NCBI GenBank assembly: GCA_036404255.1
Contig: DASWOP010000127.1
Coordinates: 1-30,485 of the forward strand
Direction: 5' to 3'
DNA from: JARLFX01 sp036404255
GTDB lineage: Bacteria; Acidobacteriota; Terriglobia; Terriglobales; Acidobacteriaceae
DNA length: 30,485 nt
Shown here piece by piece: positions 6,529-14,338 of this stretch (its first letter is position 1; each line of letters begins with the position of its first letter). The position numbers were made by a program, and so were the translations under genes. A model generated the notes under the pieces. The model worked only from the letters and a program-made list of their open reading frames with translations, was not told the origin of the DNA and did not search any database.

Positions 6529-7734
6529 ATGATGGAACGCCGCAATCTCGTGGGTCTTTGGCAGCAGCGGGGAACTCAGCCCGCAGTCCTCGTCACGCTC
6601 ACCGGTACCTCCGGCTCCTCCTACCGTCGCCCCGGCGCTCACGTGCTGCTGTTTGAGGATGGTCAACACGCGGGCACCATCAGCGGTGGCTGCCTGGAAG
6701 CAGAGGTAGCCCGCAAAGCCTTCTGGATGACCCGTGACGGTGCCGCCATGCAGCGCTACTCCACGCTCTTTGACGACACGGCGGAGATTCCCTTCGGCCT
6801 CGGTTGTGGCGGCCAGATCGATATCCTGCTGGAGCCCGCCGCCACCCCGGAGTGTTCCGCGCTCTTCGCCGCCATGCAATCCTCGCTCGCTGGTGAGCCA
6901 AGCATCGCCATCACCCTGCTGCCCTCTGAGGCCCAGCCCCTGCAGCGCATTCTCTGTGCAGCAGATGGCAGCCTCCTCTTCGCCAGCGCTGCGCTCTCGG
7001 CAGATGCCGTCGCCGCGCTCGCACGCCTGGCCCTCTCCGCGCCCACCGGCCCCACGGAACTCGCGCTCGGCACCTCCTCTGCCGTTCCCATCTACGTTGA
7101 GCACCTCATCCCCCCGCAGCGCCTCGTCATCTTCGGCGCGGGCGACGATGCCCAGCCCCTCGCTGCCCTTGCTTCCCAAATTGGATGGAGCATCACCGTA
7201 GCCGATGGCCGCGCCCAGTTCGCGCTGGCCGCTCGCTTTCCTACTGCCGATAATGTTCTCCTGCTCGCCGAAGACCTCAGCATCGCTCCCGTTCATATCT
7301 CGAAGGATGATGCCGTTGTGCTGATGACCCACAGCTACGCACAGGATCGCGCCCTGCTCGCGCAATTGCTCCCCAATGCGCCGCGCTATCTCGCCGTCCT
7401 CGGCGCGCGTCACCGTACCAGCATTCTGGTCAGTGAAGTCGCCGCCACGCTCGGCTGGAGCATGGAAGAGTGCGCCACACTGCTGCACGCGCCCGTTGGC
7501 CTCAACCTCGGCGGAGACGCACCCGAATCCATCGCCCTCGCCATCCTGGCCGAAGCCCACGCCCACTGCGCAGGCCGCGACGCCCGCCCGCGCCGTATCA
7601 CCGCCGCCGAGATGTGGAAGCACCTGGAGAGCGCCGTCCGCACCTCCTCGCCGCCACTCATCTGTTCCATGGATTCGCCCTTCGCCGCGGAGACGCCCGA
7701 TCCGGCGCAGGTGAATCCGGCGCAGGTGAAGTAG
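6529..7734 (+). CDS. xdhC: XdhC/CoxI-family molybdoenzyme maturation protein
   Basis: 401 residues. XdhC proteins bind molybdenum cofactor, help its sulfuration and deliver it to xanthine dehydrogenase in the cytoplasm. The N-terminal XdhC/CoxI domain shows SGGCLE (52-57) and GLGCGG (90-95), each with its conserved cysteine. The C-terminal Rossmann-like domain begins near residue 198 with LVIFGAGDDAQPLAALA and contains the YLAVLGARHR and GLNLGGDAPE signatures. No good ribosome site precedes the tandem ATGs at 6529/6532, so translation may start weakly or the transcript may be nearly leaderless. The 3' end carries a 15-base tandem duplication (PAQVN-PAQVK). mocA starts directly after the stop, so the two are probably co-transcribed. 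Confidence 0.9.
   Translation: MMERRNLVGLWQQRGTQPAVLVTLTGTSGSSYRRPGAHVLLFEDGQHAGTISGGCLEAEVARKAFWMTRDGAAMQRYSTLFDDTAEIPFGLGCGGQIDILLEPAATPECSALFAAMQSSLAGEPSIAITLLPSEAQPLQRILCAADGSLLFASAALSADAVAALARLALSAPTGPTELALGTSSAVPIYVEHLIPPQRLVIFGAGDDAQPLAALASQIGWSITVADGRAQFALAARFPTADNVLLLAEDLSIAPVHISKDDAVVLMTHSYAQDRALLAQLLPNAPRYLAVLGARHRTSILVSEVAATLGWSMEECATLLHAPVGLNLGGDAPESIALAILAEAHAHCAGRDARPRRITAAEMWKHLESAVRTSSPPLICSMDSPFAAETPDPAQVNPAQVK
7701..7730 (+). repeat. Perfect 15-base tandem duplication at xdhC end
   Basis: TCCGGCGCAGGTGAA occurs twice without a gap (7701-7715, 7716-7730). It adds five residues to XdhC, and the second copy carries the AGGTGA ribosome site for mocA at 7735. Confidence 0.85.
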
Positions 7735-8334
7735 ATGCGCACCGCCGCCGTCCTTCTCGCCGCCGGAGCATCTACCCGCCTCGGCCAGCCCAAGCAGCTC
7801 GTCACCATCGATGGCGAATCCCTGCTCTCGCGCTCCATCCGCATCGCCTTCGAATCCGGCATCGATGAAGTCTTCGTCGTCCTCGGCGCACAGGCGGGCA
7901 CATTGCGCCAGCATCTCGCCAACTCCACCAAAGCCGAACTGGTAGAGAATCCCGACTGGCAGCAGGGAATGGCCACGTCCATCCACGCCGGCGTCCGTGC
8001 CGCCCTCGCGCACCAGCCGCCGCCCCAGGCCATCATCCTGCTCACCTGCGATCAACCCGCCGTCACGCCATTCCATCTTGTGCAACTCCAGTTGCTCGCC
8101 GACGAAGACCCTCCCCGCATCGCCGCATCCACTTACGCAGATCGCATCGGTGTCCCCGCAGTGTTTCCGCAGCAATACTTCTCCGAACTCCTCGCCCTCA
8201 CCGGAGACACTGGTGCCCGCAGCCTCCTCCGCGCCCACGCCGCTGACCTCGAAACCCTCTCCCTGGAGCACGGCGAACTCGACCTCGACACACCCGAATC
8301 ATTAGCCGCCATTCACCAACTCTGGCCCGCATAG
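7735..8334 (+). CDS. mocA: MocA-like molybdenum cofactor nucleotidyltransferase
   Basis: 199 residues of the MobA-like NTP-transferase fold. MocA enzymes add CMP to molybdopterin to make the cytosine dinucleotide cofactor used by xanthine-dehydrogenase-family enzymes. The nucleotide-binding signature LLAAGASTRLGQPKQL is at 7-22, the metal-binding Asp is in LLTCDQPAV, and VPAVFPQQYF with GDTGARSLL are family-typical. The start abuts the xdhC stop and uses an AGGTGA site within the xdhC tail. With xdhC it forms a cofactor-loading pair for the xanthine dehydrogenase encoded nearby on the other strand. Confidence 0.9.
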   Translation: MRTAAVLLAAGASTRLGQPKQLVTIDGESLLSRSIRIAFESGIDEVFVVLGAQAGTLRQHLANSTKAELVENPDWQQGMATSIHAGVRAALAHQPPPQAIILLTCDQPAVTPFHLVQLQLLADEDPPRIAASTYADRIGVPAVFPQQYFSELLALTGDTGARSLLRAHAADLETLSLEHGELDLDTPESLAAIHQLWPA

Positions 8335-8343
8335 TTTTTGTTT

Positions 8344-8370
8344 GTCATTCCGAAGCGCAGCGAAGAATCT
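8344..8370 (+). repeat. Dispersed GTCATTC repeat, copy 2
   Basis: Begins GTCATTCCGAAGCGCAGCGA and ends AGAATCT. It lies ten bases after the mocA stop, in the same orientation as the other copies. Confidence 0.75.
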
Positions 8371-8401
8371 CAAAAGTTCATCGCGCCCATACTCTGGGTG
8401 C

Positions 8402-8457
8402 CCCATCCTCACGACAGTTTCATCGTCGTTAGGGTGGGATAGCCTCGCGAAGCGAGG
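8402..8457. repeat. Two adjacent extragenic hairpins
   Basis: First hairpin: CCCATCCT-C-ACGAC (8402-8415) pairs with GTCGT-T-AGGGTGGG (8425-8438), with one internal mismatch and one G-T pair. Second: CCTCGC (8443-8448) pairs with GCGAGG (8452-8457) around GAA. No U-tract follows, so an extragenic palindromic element fits better than a terminator. Confidence 0.6.
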
Positions 8458-8523
8458 GCCGCGCGACGCGCGCAAATGTTTCTGGGCCACAAATCCGCCC
8501 AGTTCACCACAAACCTCAACCGA

Positions 8524-8550
8524 GTCATTCTGAGCGAAGCCGAAGAATCC
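8524..8550 (+). repeat. Dispersed GTCATTC repeat, copy 3
   Basis: Begins GTCATTCTGAGCGAAG and ends GAAGAATCC, with one extra base relative to the consensus. Confidence 0.75.
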
Positions 8551-8685
8551 AGACGCTCCTCGCGTCACCCATACATCTTCAAGCTTCCGCTGCACGAGAT
8601 ATCGGGAGACATTTGCACAACGTGCGAACCACTCATCCCCGTGCTACTCTGCACCCTGACACAGCAACAGGAGCTTTCCCGAAAA

Positions 8686-9639
8686 ATGACCAACGAACCA
8701 AGCACGAAAATCGGCATCATCGGTGCCGGAGCAGTCGGCGCCACCATCGCCTACGCCTGCCTCCTCCGCGGAGTCAGTCACCAGATCAGCCTCTACGACA
8801 TCGGCACAGAGAAGGTCCTCGCTGAAACGCTCGACCTCAATCACGGCATGCAATTCGTCCCGCCCGCGCAGGTCAACGGCTCAGACGACATCAATGTGCT
8901 CGCCGGGTCTGACGTCATCGTGATGACCGCAGGTGCCAAGCAGAAGCCCGGCCAGAGCCGCCTCGAAATCGCCGGAGTCAACACCGAGATTCTGCGCAAG
9001 ATCATCCCAGATATCCTCCGTGTCGCGCCCGATGCCATTCTCCTTCTGGTCACTAACCCGGTCGATGTGATGACCTACGTCGCCCAGAAACTCAGCGGCC
9101 TGCCGCCCGCCCGCGTCTTCGGCAGCGGCACCGTGCTTGATAGCTCCCGCTTCCGCTTCCTCATCGGCCAGCAGTGCAGTGTTGCCGTGCAGAACGTCCA
9201 CTCCTACATCGTCGGCGAGCACGGCGATAGCGAGATCCCGCTCTGGTCCAGCTCCAGCATCGGAGCCGTCCCGCTCAACCAGTGGCACGTCCCCGGCCAC
9301 GGCTCCCTCGCAGAGAACGACCGCAACACTATCTTCAAAGACGTACAGGAAGCCGCCGCCCAGGTCATCCAGGGTAAAGGCGCCACCAACTACGCCGTCG
9401 GCCTCGCCGTCTGCAACATCCTCGAATGCATCCTGCACAACGAGAACCGCGTCCTGCCCGTCAGTTCGCTCCTGCAGAACTATCGCGGCATCAGCGACGT
9501 CTGCCTCTCCGTCCCCTGCCTGGTCAATCGCAATGGAGTAGAAGACACGCTTCCGGTACCAATGAATGTGGATGAAGAAGCCGGCCTCAGAGCCAGCGCA
9601 GACCGCATCCGCAGCGTAGTCCGTGGCCTCGGTTTCTAG
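8686..9639 (+). CDS. ldh: L-lactate dehydrogenase (NAD-dependent)
   Basis: 317 residues, typical for the family. It interconverts pyruvate and L-lactate with NAD(H). Seen: the Rossmann motif GAGAVG (13-18), an Asp after the second strand (LYDIG, D38) indicating NAD preference, the mobile-loop TAGAKQKPGQSR with Gln at 86 (lactate dehydrogenase; malate dehydrogenases have Arg) and catalytic Arg 92, the substrate Arg in DSSRFRF (155) and catalytic His 179 in VGEHGDSEIPLW. The frame is open for 70 codons upstream, but ATG 8686 has GGAG 12 bases before it and matches the family N-terminus. It is flanked by repeats and is probably its own unit. Reduction of glyoxylate from ureide breakdown is a known side activity of such enzymes, but that link is speculative. 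Confidence 0.9.
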   Translation: MTNEPSTKIGIIGAGAVGATIAYACLLRGVSHQISLYDIGTEKVLAETLDLNHGMQFVPPAQVNGSDDINVLAGSDVIVMTAGAKQKPGQSRLEIAGVNTEILRKIIPDILRVAPDAILLLVTNPVDVMTYVAQKLSGLPPARVFGSGTVLDSSRFRFLIGQQCSVAVQNVHSYIVGEHGDSEIPLWSSSSIGAVPLNQWHVPGHGSLAENDRNTIFKDVQEAAAQVIQGKGATNYAVGLAVCNILECILHNENRVLPVSSLLQNYRGISDVCLSVPCLVNRNGVEDTLPVPMNVDEEAGLRASADRIRSVVRGLGF

Positions 9640-9650
9640 CCGATTGCTGA

Positions 9651-9693
9651 AAGTGGTAAAAATTTACCACTTAGTGGTATTTTTTTACCACTT
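9651..9693. terminator. Four-armed ACCACTT hairpin cluster, likely bidirectional terminator
   Basis: AAGTGGTAAA (9651-9660) and TTTACCACTT (9663-9672) are perfect arms. AGTGGTA (9673-9679) and TACCACT (9686-9692) form a second hairpin around six Ts. The middle arms TACCACT (9665-9671) and AGTGGTA also pair. Alternative folds compete. The position between convergent genes favours termination, but tandem TGGT...ACCA dyads could also be a GntR-type operator. Confidence 0.55.
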
Positions 9694-9785
9694 CATTCAA
9701 TCGGCCGAAGAGTGGGCAATTTTCTAGCGCAAACTTTCTATACGTGTAGGGGTTTGGCTCAACCCATTCATTTGCCCATTTATTT

Positions 9786-9820
9786 GTCATTCCGAAGCGC
9801 AGCGCGCGGAATCTGCTTTT
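9786..9820 (+). repeat. Dispersed GTCATTC repeat, copy 4
   Basis: Begins GTCATTCCGAAGCGCAGCG and ends GGAATCTGCTTTT, with a few extra bases in the centre compared with other copies. Confidence 0.7.
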
Positions 9821-9945
9821 AAATAGCGCCACAATCGTTACATCGATAGTGAAGATGCTCTCTGTCCGTTCCAGCCCGTCAAATCACCGTAAAACCACCG
9901 TCTTAGCACCGCAAAAACGCACAGCATTTTCCGGTGAAAAGTCGC

Positions 9946-10812
9946 CTAACTCCCCGCCAGTTCCTTCAAAAAATCCTCAAGAATATTGCCGATTACCTGC
10001 ACGCGATACTTGCCCGTAGATCGAATATCGTCGATCGGCGCAATCTCTCCGGCCAGCGCCACACGCGCCGCCGCAATCGTCGCGGCATCCAGCATCTTCC
10101 CCAGCAACGCCCGTTCCGTTGCCGCACAGCGAATCGGCATCTCTCGCAAACTCGCGCCGCCAATGGCGATTTCCGTCACTACGTCGCCATCCTTCTTCGC
10201 GACAAACGCCATTGCTACCTTCGAGATAGCCTGAGCATTGCGTGTTCCCACCTTGCGCGAACGCTGAAAATACCCCGCAAACCGCCGCGGCAGCGTGATC
10301 GAACGCAGCAGCTCATCCGCCGCCAGCGCCGTCTTTTTGTAGCCCTTATGAAACTCAGAGTAGGGAAGCGTCCGCGCCCCCCGTGCAGACACGATCTCCA
10401 CCTCCGCGCCATACGCCAGCAGTGCCGGTGGTGAATCCGCCGCGGGCGACGCATTCACCATATTGCCGCCCAGCGTCGCGCGGTTCTGGTTCGCAATGCT
10501 GCCCGTCCATCCCGCCGCCTGCGCCAGCAGCGGAAACTCCTTTGCTATCAACGCGCTCTTACGAATATCGGTAAACGTAGTCCCCGAGCCGATGGTTACT
10601 GTGTCGGCCCTCTCCGCGATAAACCGCAGCTCCTTCACGGCACCTAGACTGACGAGTTTCTTTGCCGCCAGCTTGCCCACGCCGAGCATTACCATCACCT
10701 CGGTGCCGCCCGCCACCGGCAGATACTCGCCCGGCTTCGCCGCCATCGTCTGCAACACTGCATCCAGCGTGCGCGGCGCAATCATCTCGTACTCGCTCAC
10801 ATTCGATCGCAT
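9946..10812 (-). CDS. xdhB: Xanthine dehydrogenase FAD-binding subunit
   Basis: 288 residues, the normal size for the medium (FAD) subunit of the xanthine dehydrogenase family. It passes electrons from the iron-sulfur centres to NAD+ through FAD. Flavin-binding motifs are PVAGGTEVMV (about 32-41), TIGSGTTF (about 73-80) and NRATLGGNMVNASPAAD (about 110-126). The C-terminal CO-dehydrogenase flavoprotein-like domain follows, with RKVGTRNAQAISKVA. Its ATG is four bases past the stop of the 2Fe-2S subunit gene, so it is the third gene of a tightly coupled operon. Subunit letters differ between species; here B means the FAD subunit. Confidence 0.92.
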   Translation of the reverse strand: MRSNVSEYEMIAPRTLDAVLQTMAAKPGEYLPVAGGTEVMVMLGVGKLAAKKLVSLGAVKELRFIAERADTVTIGSGTTFTDIRKSALIAKEFPLLAQAAGWTGSIANQNRATLGGNMVNASPAADSPPALLAYGAEVEIVSARGARTLPYSEFHKGYKKTALAADELLRSITLPRRFAGYFQRSRKVGTRNAQAISKVAMAFVAKKDGDVVTEIAIGGASLREMPIRCAATERALLGKMLDAATIAAARVALAGEIAPIDDIRSTGKYRVQVIGNILEDFLKELAGS

Positions 10813-10815
10813 GGG

Positions 10816-11304
10816 CTATTTGGCCCCGCTCGTTGCGATCAGCTCGCTCTGTTCCTTGCCGCACTCCGCCACGGCCTCAAAGATCCTCTGATACCCCGTA
10901 CATCGGCACAGATTCCCCGCCAGCCCTTCGCGAATCTGTTCCATCGTCGGAGACGGATACTTCTGTAGCAGATGGTGCGCCGCCAGCACCATGCCCGGTG
11001 TGCAGATGCCGCACTGCGCCGCGCCACACTCCAGGAACTTCTTCTGAATGGGGCTCATCTCGCCGTTCTTTGACATCCCCTCGATCGTGCAGATAGTCGC
11101 GCCCTCCGCCTGTAGCGCTGGCACCAGGCAGCTGTTCACCAACTCGCCATTCATCAGCACGGAGCACGATCCGCACTCGCCCTCGCCGCAGCCTTCCTTT
11201 GTGCCCGTCAGGTGCAGATCATCGCGCAGCACATCCAGCAGCCGCGACATCGGCGGAACATCCACCGTCTTCTTTTCCCCATTCACTACAAATGAAATTG
11301 CCAT
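10816..11304 (-). CDS. Xanthine dehydrogenase 2Fe-2S subunit
   Basis: 162 residues with two iron-sulfur domains. The N-terminal plant-ferredoxin-like cluster is bound by CGEGECGSC plus a later Cys in NSCLVP. The C-terminal helical cluster is bound by CGICTPG and CRCTG. The subunit relays electrons from molybdenum to FAD. Its start overlaps the stop of the molybdenum subunit by one base (TGATG), indicating translational coupling. The order Mo, Fe-S, FAD is usual for three-gene members of the family. No symbol is given because the Fe-S subunit is called XdhC in E. coli, which would clash with the maturation protein. Confidence 0.93.
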   Translation of the reverse strand: MAISFVVNGEKKTVDVPPMSRLLDVLRDDLHLTGTKEGCGEGECGSCSVLMNGELVNSCLVPALQAEGATICTIEGMSKNGEMSPIQKKFLECGAAQCGICTPGMVLAAHHLLQKYPSPTMEQIREGLAGNLCRCTGYQRIFEAVAECGKEQSELIATSGAK

Positions 11305-13616
11305 CAGCGAGGTCCCACTCCTGTAAACGCCGGCTCAGTCACCACCGGTTGTTCCTCTGTATGCGCCGTCTTCGTCATCGCTTCGAACACATCCTCCGGC
11401 ATCAGCGGGCACTCATTGAACGCAATCCCCGTCGCTTCTTCAATCGCATTCAGAATCGCCGGCGCTGGCCCATCCATCGGCAGTTCGCCAATGCCCTTGG
11501 CCCCATACGCTCCATATTCAAACGGCGCTTCCACAAAATGCACATGGATCTGCGGTACGTCCGCCGAAGTCGCCATAATGTAGTTTGTCATTTGGTTATT
11601 AGCCATCACGCCGTCCTTCCAGATCACCTTCTCGTAGATCGCGTAGCCAATGCCTTGCGCCACGCCACCCTCGATCTGGCCCTTCGCCAGCACCGGATTC
11701 AGCACCCGCCCAACCTCCTGCACCGCAACGAAGTTTTTCACCTCGCTGAAGTAGGTCGTCGTGTCCACCGCCGCCTCCGCTACATACACCGCCCACGCAT
11801 ACGCCGGATACGCGTCGCCGCGATACGTCTGGTCGTCCCAAAAGATATTTGGCGGTGCTTCGTATTGGCTCAGCACCTTCAGCGCCCCATGCTTTTGCAG
11901 ATGTGCCGCGCAGGCTGCCAGAAACTCTTCGCGCGTATAACCCTCGCGCAGCAGCCCGCTCTCCGTCAGCGTCTTGATCATCCCCAGCGCCGCGGAATGC
12001 ACCAGCTTACCCACCACCATCGCCGTGCGCGAAGCCACAGTCGGTCCGCTGTTCGGCACCTTGTTTGTGTCCGGCCGCTGGACGATCACGTCGTCATACT
12101 CCACCCGTAGCGCCTCCGCCGCGACCTGGCTCAGGATCGTATTCGTCCCTTGCCCAAACTCCGTGCTCGATACCAGCACCCGCAGCTTGCCCTCCGCTGT
12201 CGCCTCCAACCCCACGATGGACGCCAGATACCGCTCGCCCGATCCCGTAAAGCCCGCACCGTGGAAGAAGCACGCAAAGCCCATGCCGCGCTTCACCGCA
12301 CTGGCCGGATTCTCCTTAGCAAACTGCTTGCGTTTTGCGTGATAGTCCGCCTCGGTCAGCGCCTGGTCAAGGATCTCGTTCATGTCGATCTTGTCCTGCA
12401 GCGTCTGCCCAGTCGCCGTCGTCTGTCCCGTCTTGATGAAGTTCCGCCGCCGCAACTCCTCCGGCGTGAGTCCCACCACCTTCGCGATGTGGTCCATATG
12501 CCGCTCCAGCGCGAAGATGCTCTGCGGCGCGCCGAATCCGCGAAACGCCCCGTGCGGCGGGCAGTTCGTCGCCATCGCCTTGGCCTTCACCCGGATCGCC
12601 GGCCAGAAGTACGGTCCCGGCGCATGGATCGTTCCGCGCGAAAGTACCACGGCGCTCAGCGTAGCGTACGCGCCGCCGTCAATCGCGAATTCGATCTCCC
12701 CGCCCAGCAGCTTGCCGTCCTTGCTCACCGCCGTCTTATGCCGTGTCCGCGAAGGATGCCGTTTGGTCGTCGCCGCTAGGTCTTCCATGCGGTCATACAC
12801 CATCTTGATTGGGCGCTTCGCCTTACGCGCCAGCAGCGCCGCATGAGCGCTCAGCACCGATGGATAATCTTCCTTCCCGCCGAAGGCTCCGCCCGTTTCC
12901 ACCTGCACAATGCGGACCTTGTCCTCCGGCAGATGGAAGAGGTCCATCATCGCGTGGTGCACGTAGTATGGGCACTGCATCGATCCCCATACTGTCACGC
13001 CATCCGTCTCGCTGAACTCCGCGATCACGCCATTGTTCTCAATGTAGAGTTGCTCCTGCGCGCCGGTGCGGTACTCGCCTTCGATGATGTAGGCCGCGTC
13101 CGCCCACACCGAGTCTACGTCGCCCTTCTCCATCAGGTAGCTCTTGAAGGTGTTGTCCGCACCCCAGATGACCGGGTCCATCCGCTCGCTGTCTTCAATG
13201 GTGAAGACGCCCGTCAGCTTCTCGTACTCGATCTCAACTGCATCCACCGCCGCGCGCAGCCGCTGCTTGTCCGGATGCGCCAGCAGCACCACCGGCTCCT
13301 CCGGGTGGCGAATTTCCTTGTCTACCAGGCACGGATGGTCCTTCAGGATATGCGCAATATAGTTCTCGAACGGGATATCCGCTGCCGTCACCACCACAAA
13401 CTCATCCCACGGGATATGGCTGGGGAAGGTGATGCTCTTCACTCGTCCATGAGCAATCCTGGTGCGAACGGTGGCTCCATGCCACATCTCCGGCATCTCG
13501 ATATCGTCGATATAGCGCGACTGGCCGAGGACTTTTTCCGGCCCTTCTTTGCGTAAAACCGATTTGCCGACGATTGTTTCCTTAAATCCCGGTGCCATAT
13601 GAGCGGTCCAATCCAT
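11304..13616 (-). CDS. xdhA: Xanthine dehydrogenase molybdenum-binding subunit
   Basis: 770 residues. It oxidises xanthine (and hypoxanthine) to urate at a molybdenum centre in the cytoplasm. The GGAFGGKE motif (242-249) supplies the substrate-contacting Glu 249. R327 (in VLSRGTIH) lies exactly 30 residues before the AFRGFG motif (357-362), the spacing of the substrate Arg in the bovine enzyme. The catalytic Glu is E711 in GAKGIGELPM. All three residues expected for purine rather than aldehyde oxidation are therefore present, judged from memory of the bovine alignment. It is the first gene of the operon. No clear ribosome site precedes the ATG at 13616; a second ATG six codons in is possible. 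XdhC and MocA, encoded nearby, would load its cofactor. Confidence 0.92.
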   Translation of the reverse strand: MDWTAHMAPGFKETIVGKSVLRKEGPEKVLGQSRYIDDIEMPEMWHGATVRTRIAHGRVKSITFPSHIPWDEFVVVTAADIPFENYIAHILKDHPCLVDKEIRHPEEPVVLLAHPDKQRLRAAVDAVEIEYEKLTGVFTIEDSERMDPVIWGADNTFKSYLMEKGDVDSVWADAAYIIEGEYRTGAQEQLYIENNGVIAEFSETDGVTVWGSMQCPYYVHHAMMDLFHLPEDKVRIVQVETGGAFGGKEDYPSVLSAHAALLARKAKRPIKMVYDRMEDLAATTKRHPSRTRHKTAVSKDGKLLGGEIEFAIDGGAYATLSAVVLSRGTIHAPGPYFWPAIRVKAKAMATNCPPHGAFRGFGAPQSIFALERHMDHIAKVVGLTPEELRRRNFIKTGQTTATGQTLQDKIDMNEILDQALTEADYHAKRKQFAKENPASAVKRGMGFACFFHGAGFTGSGERYLASIVGLEATAEGKLRVLVSSTEFGQGTNTILSQVAAEALRVEYDDVIVQRPDTNKVPNSGPTVASRTAMVVGKLVHSAALGMIKTLTESGLLREGYTREEFLAACAAHLQKHGALKVLSQYEAPPNIFWDDQTYRGDAYPAYAWAVYVAEAAVDTTTYFSEVKNFVAVQEVGRVLNPVLAKGQIEGGVAQGIGYAIYEKVIWKDGVMANNQMTNYIMATSADVPQIHVHFVEAPFEYGAYGAKGIGELPMDGPAPAILNAIEEATGIAFNECPLMPEDVFEAMTKTAHTEEQPVVTEPAFTGVGPR

Positions 13617-13667
13617 CGTTTTGGTATTCGATTAGGATATCGCTAAACTCCGCCTTCCGCCTCTTTT

Positions 13668-13677
13668 ACCGTACGGT
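13668..13677. promoter_or_regulatory. ACCGTACGGT palindrome upstream of xdh operon
   Basis: A perfect 10-base palindrome lies about 50 bases upstream of the molybdenum-subunit start, between that gene and the toxin gene. An operator role is possible, but the sequence is short. Confidence 0.25.
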
Positions 13678-13684
13678 CAGGCAG

Positions 13685-13710
13685 CTTCTGTCTGATCCTT
13701 GAATCAGAAG
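13685..13710 (-). terminator. Hairpin after the parE toxin gene
   Basis: CTTCTG (13685-13690) pairs with CAGAAG (13705-13710), with an alternative CTGAT (13692-13696)/ATCAG (13703-13707). It sits 8 bases past the toxin stop. It is weak and has no U-tract. Confidence 0.3.
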
Positions 13711-13717
13711 TGCCGGA

Positions 13718-14029
13718 TCAGAACGGCCGAGTCAGATCACGGCGGCCGTCAACTACGCGGACGATCTCAACCTGGCTCACAGGACCTTCATCTGTGTCTG
13801 GATGGGTTTCATACAGTATGAGATACGCCCCTTCGATCAAAATGCGAGCAGAAGAAAAGATTATTGTGCGCCGAGCTCCGAGCCGTGGATGTTTTGCCAG
13901 ATGGTTCACCGCCACTTCAATCGCGTCGTAAAGTCTTTCCGCTGCATCTGCATTATCCACACCAATGTAGACATAGATGTCCAGCAAATCCTCGCGGGCT
14001 TGTGGACGCCAGATCAGCTCAACGGGCAT
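13718..14029 (-). CDS. parE: ParE/RelE-family toxin
   Basis: 103 residues, normal for the family. The N-terminal WRPQAREDLLDIYVYIG, the central LAKHPRLGARR and the late YLILYETHPD and VEIVRVVDGRRDL strands are the ParE-type fold. ParE toxins inhibit gyrase, whereas RelE relatives cut mRNA; sequence alone does not separate these securely, but the antitoxin type favours ParE. The start overlaps the antitoxin gene by 11 bases, the usual coupling in type II toxin-antitoxin operons. The pair sits between the xdh operon and an unrelated secreted protein gene, suggesting it was acquired as a small module. Confidence 0.88.
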   Translation of the reverse strand: MPVELIWRPQAREDLLDIYVYIGVDNADAAERLYDAIEVAVNHLAKHPRLGARRTIIFSSARILIEGAYLILYETHPDTDEGPVSQVEIVRVVDGRRDLTRPF

Positions 14030-14309
14030 TGGTTCTCCGTTCCGTACTCGCTTTCAGCCGTTGCCGCGCTTCGCGGCGTAGTTCGGTGAGCCCCGCTGCC
14101 TTAGCTGGCCCGCTGGCCTTTCCCTCAGCCCACATCGTGCGAAGACGTTTGAGGTCCTCCTGCCGCAACTCGTGCTTGAACTGCCAGTCGCGAAGGGCTT
14201 CACGAATGATCTCACTGGTCGTCGCATACTCTCCGGTTTCGACTGCGGCTTTAAGGGCTGTAATCTGCTCACCGGTCAGAGCGACGCTCACTTTCTGGAT
14301 ATCTGGCAT
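14019..14309 (-). CDS. parD: ParD-like ribbon-helix-helix antitoxin
   Basis: 96 residues. The N-terminal KVSVALTGEQITALKAAVETGEYATTSEIIREALRDW pattern (in pieces KVSVALTG, EYATTSEIIREALRDW) is the ribbon-helix-helix fold that binds its own promoter. The charged C-terminal half would wrap the toxin. AAGGAG lies 7 bases before the ATG at 14309. An AGTAA-ATC-TTACT dyad 17 bases upstream of the start is a probable operator for autoregulation. Confidence 0.88.
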   Translation of the reverse strand: MPDIQKVSVALTGEQITALKAAVETGEYATTSEIIREALRDWQFKHELRQEDLKRLRTMWAEGKASGPAKAAGLTELRREARQRLKASTERRTNAR

Positions 14310-14325
14310 GGGGAATCTCCTTGGG

Positions 14326-14338
14326 AGTAAATCTTACT
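14326..14338. promoter_or_regulatory. Probable parDE operator over a -10 element
   Basis: AGTAA (14326-14330), ATC, TTACT (14334-14338) is a perfect dyad. On the minus strand it contains TAAGAT, a reasonable -10 box, so ParD binding here would block transcription. No clear -35 is seen. Confidence 0.45.

Larger units (their letters stand above)
8335..8685. other. 351-base gap filled with repeats and hairpins
   Basis: No gene is seen. It holds two dispersed repeat copies (8344-8370, 8524-8550), two adjacent hairpins (8402-8438, 8443-8457), and at its right end the ribosome site for ldh. This looks like a compound of extragenic repeats between mocA and ldh. Confidence 0.6.
9640..9945. other. 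306-base gap between ldh and the xdh genes
   Basis: It separates the convergent ldh and xanthine dehydrogenase genes. It contains the four-armed ACCACT hairpin cluster (9651-9693) and a repeat copy (9786-9820). No gene is seen. Confidence 0.5.

Noticed and set aside
6499..8271. A 590-codon open frame antisense to xdhC and mocA
   Set aside because: It is a shadow of GC-rich plus-strand genes with clear family motifs; its product is low-complexity and Gly/Glu/Asp-rich.
11199..12110. A 303-codon plus-strand frame over the xdh operon
   Set aside because: Composition is dominated by Arg, His and Leu, as expected from antisense frames, and the minus-strand genes are unmistakable.
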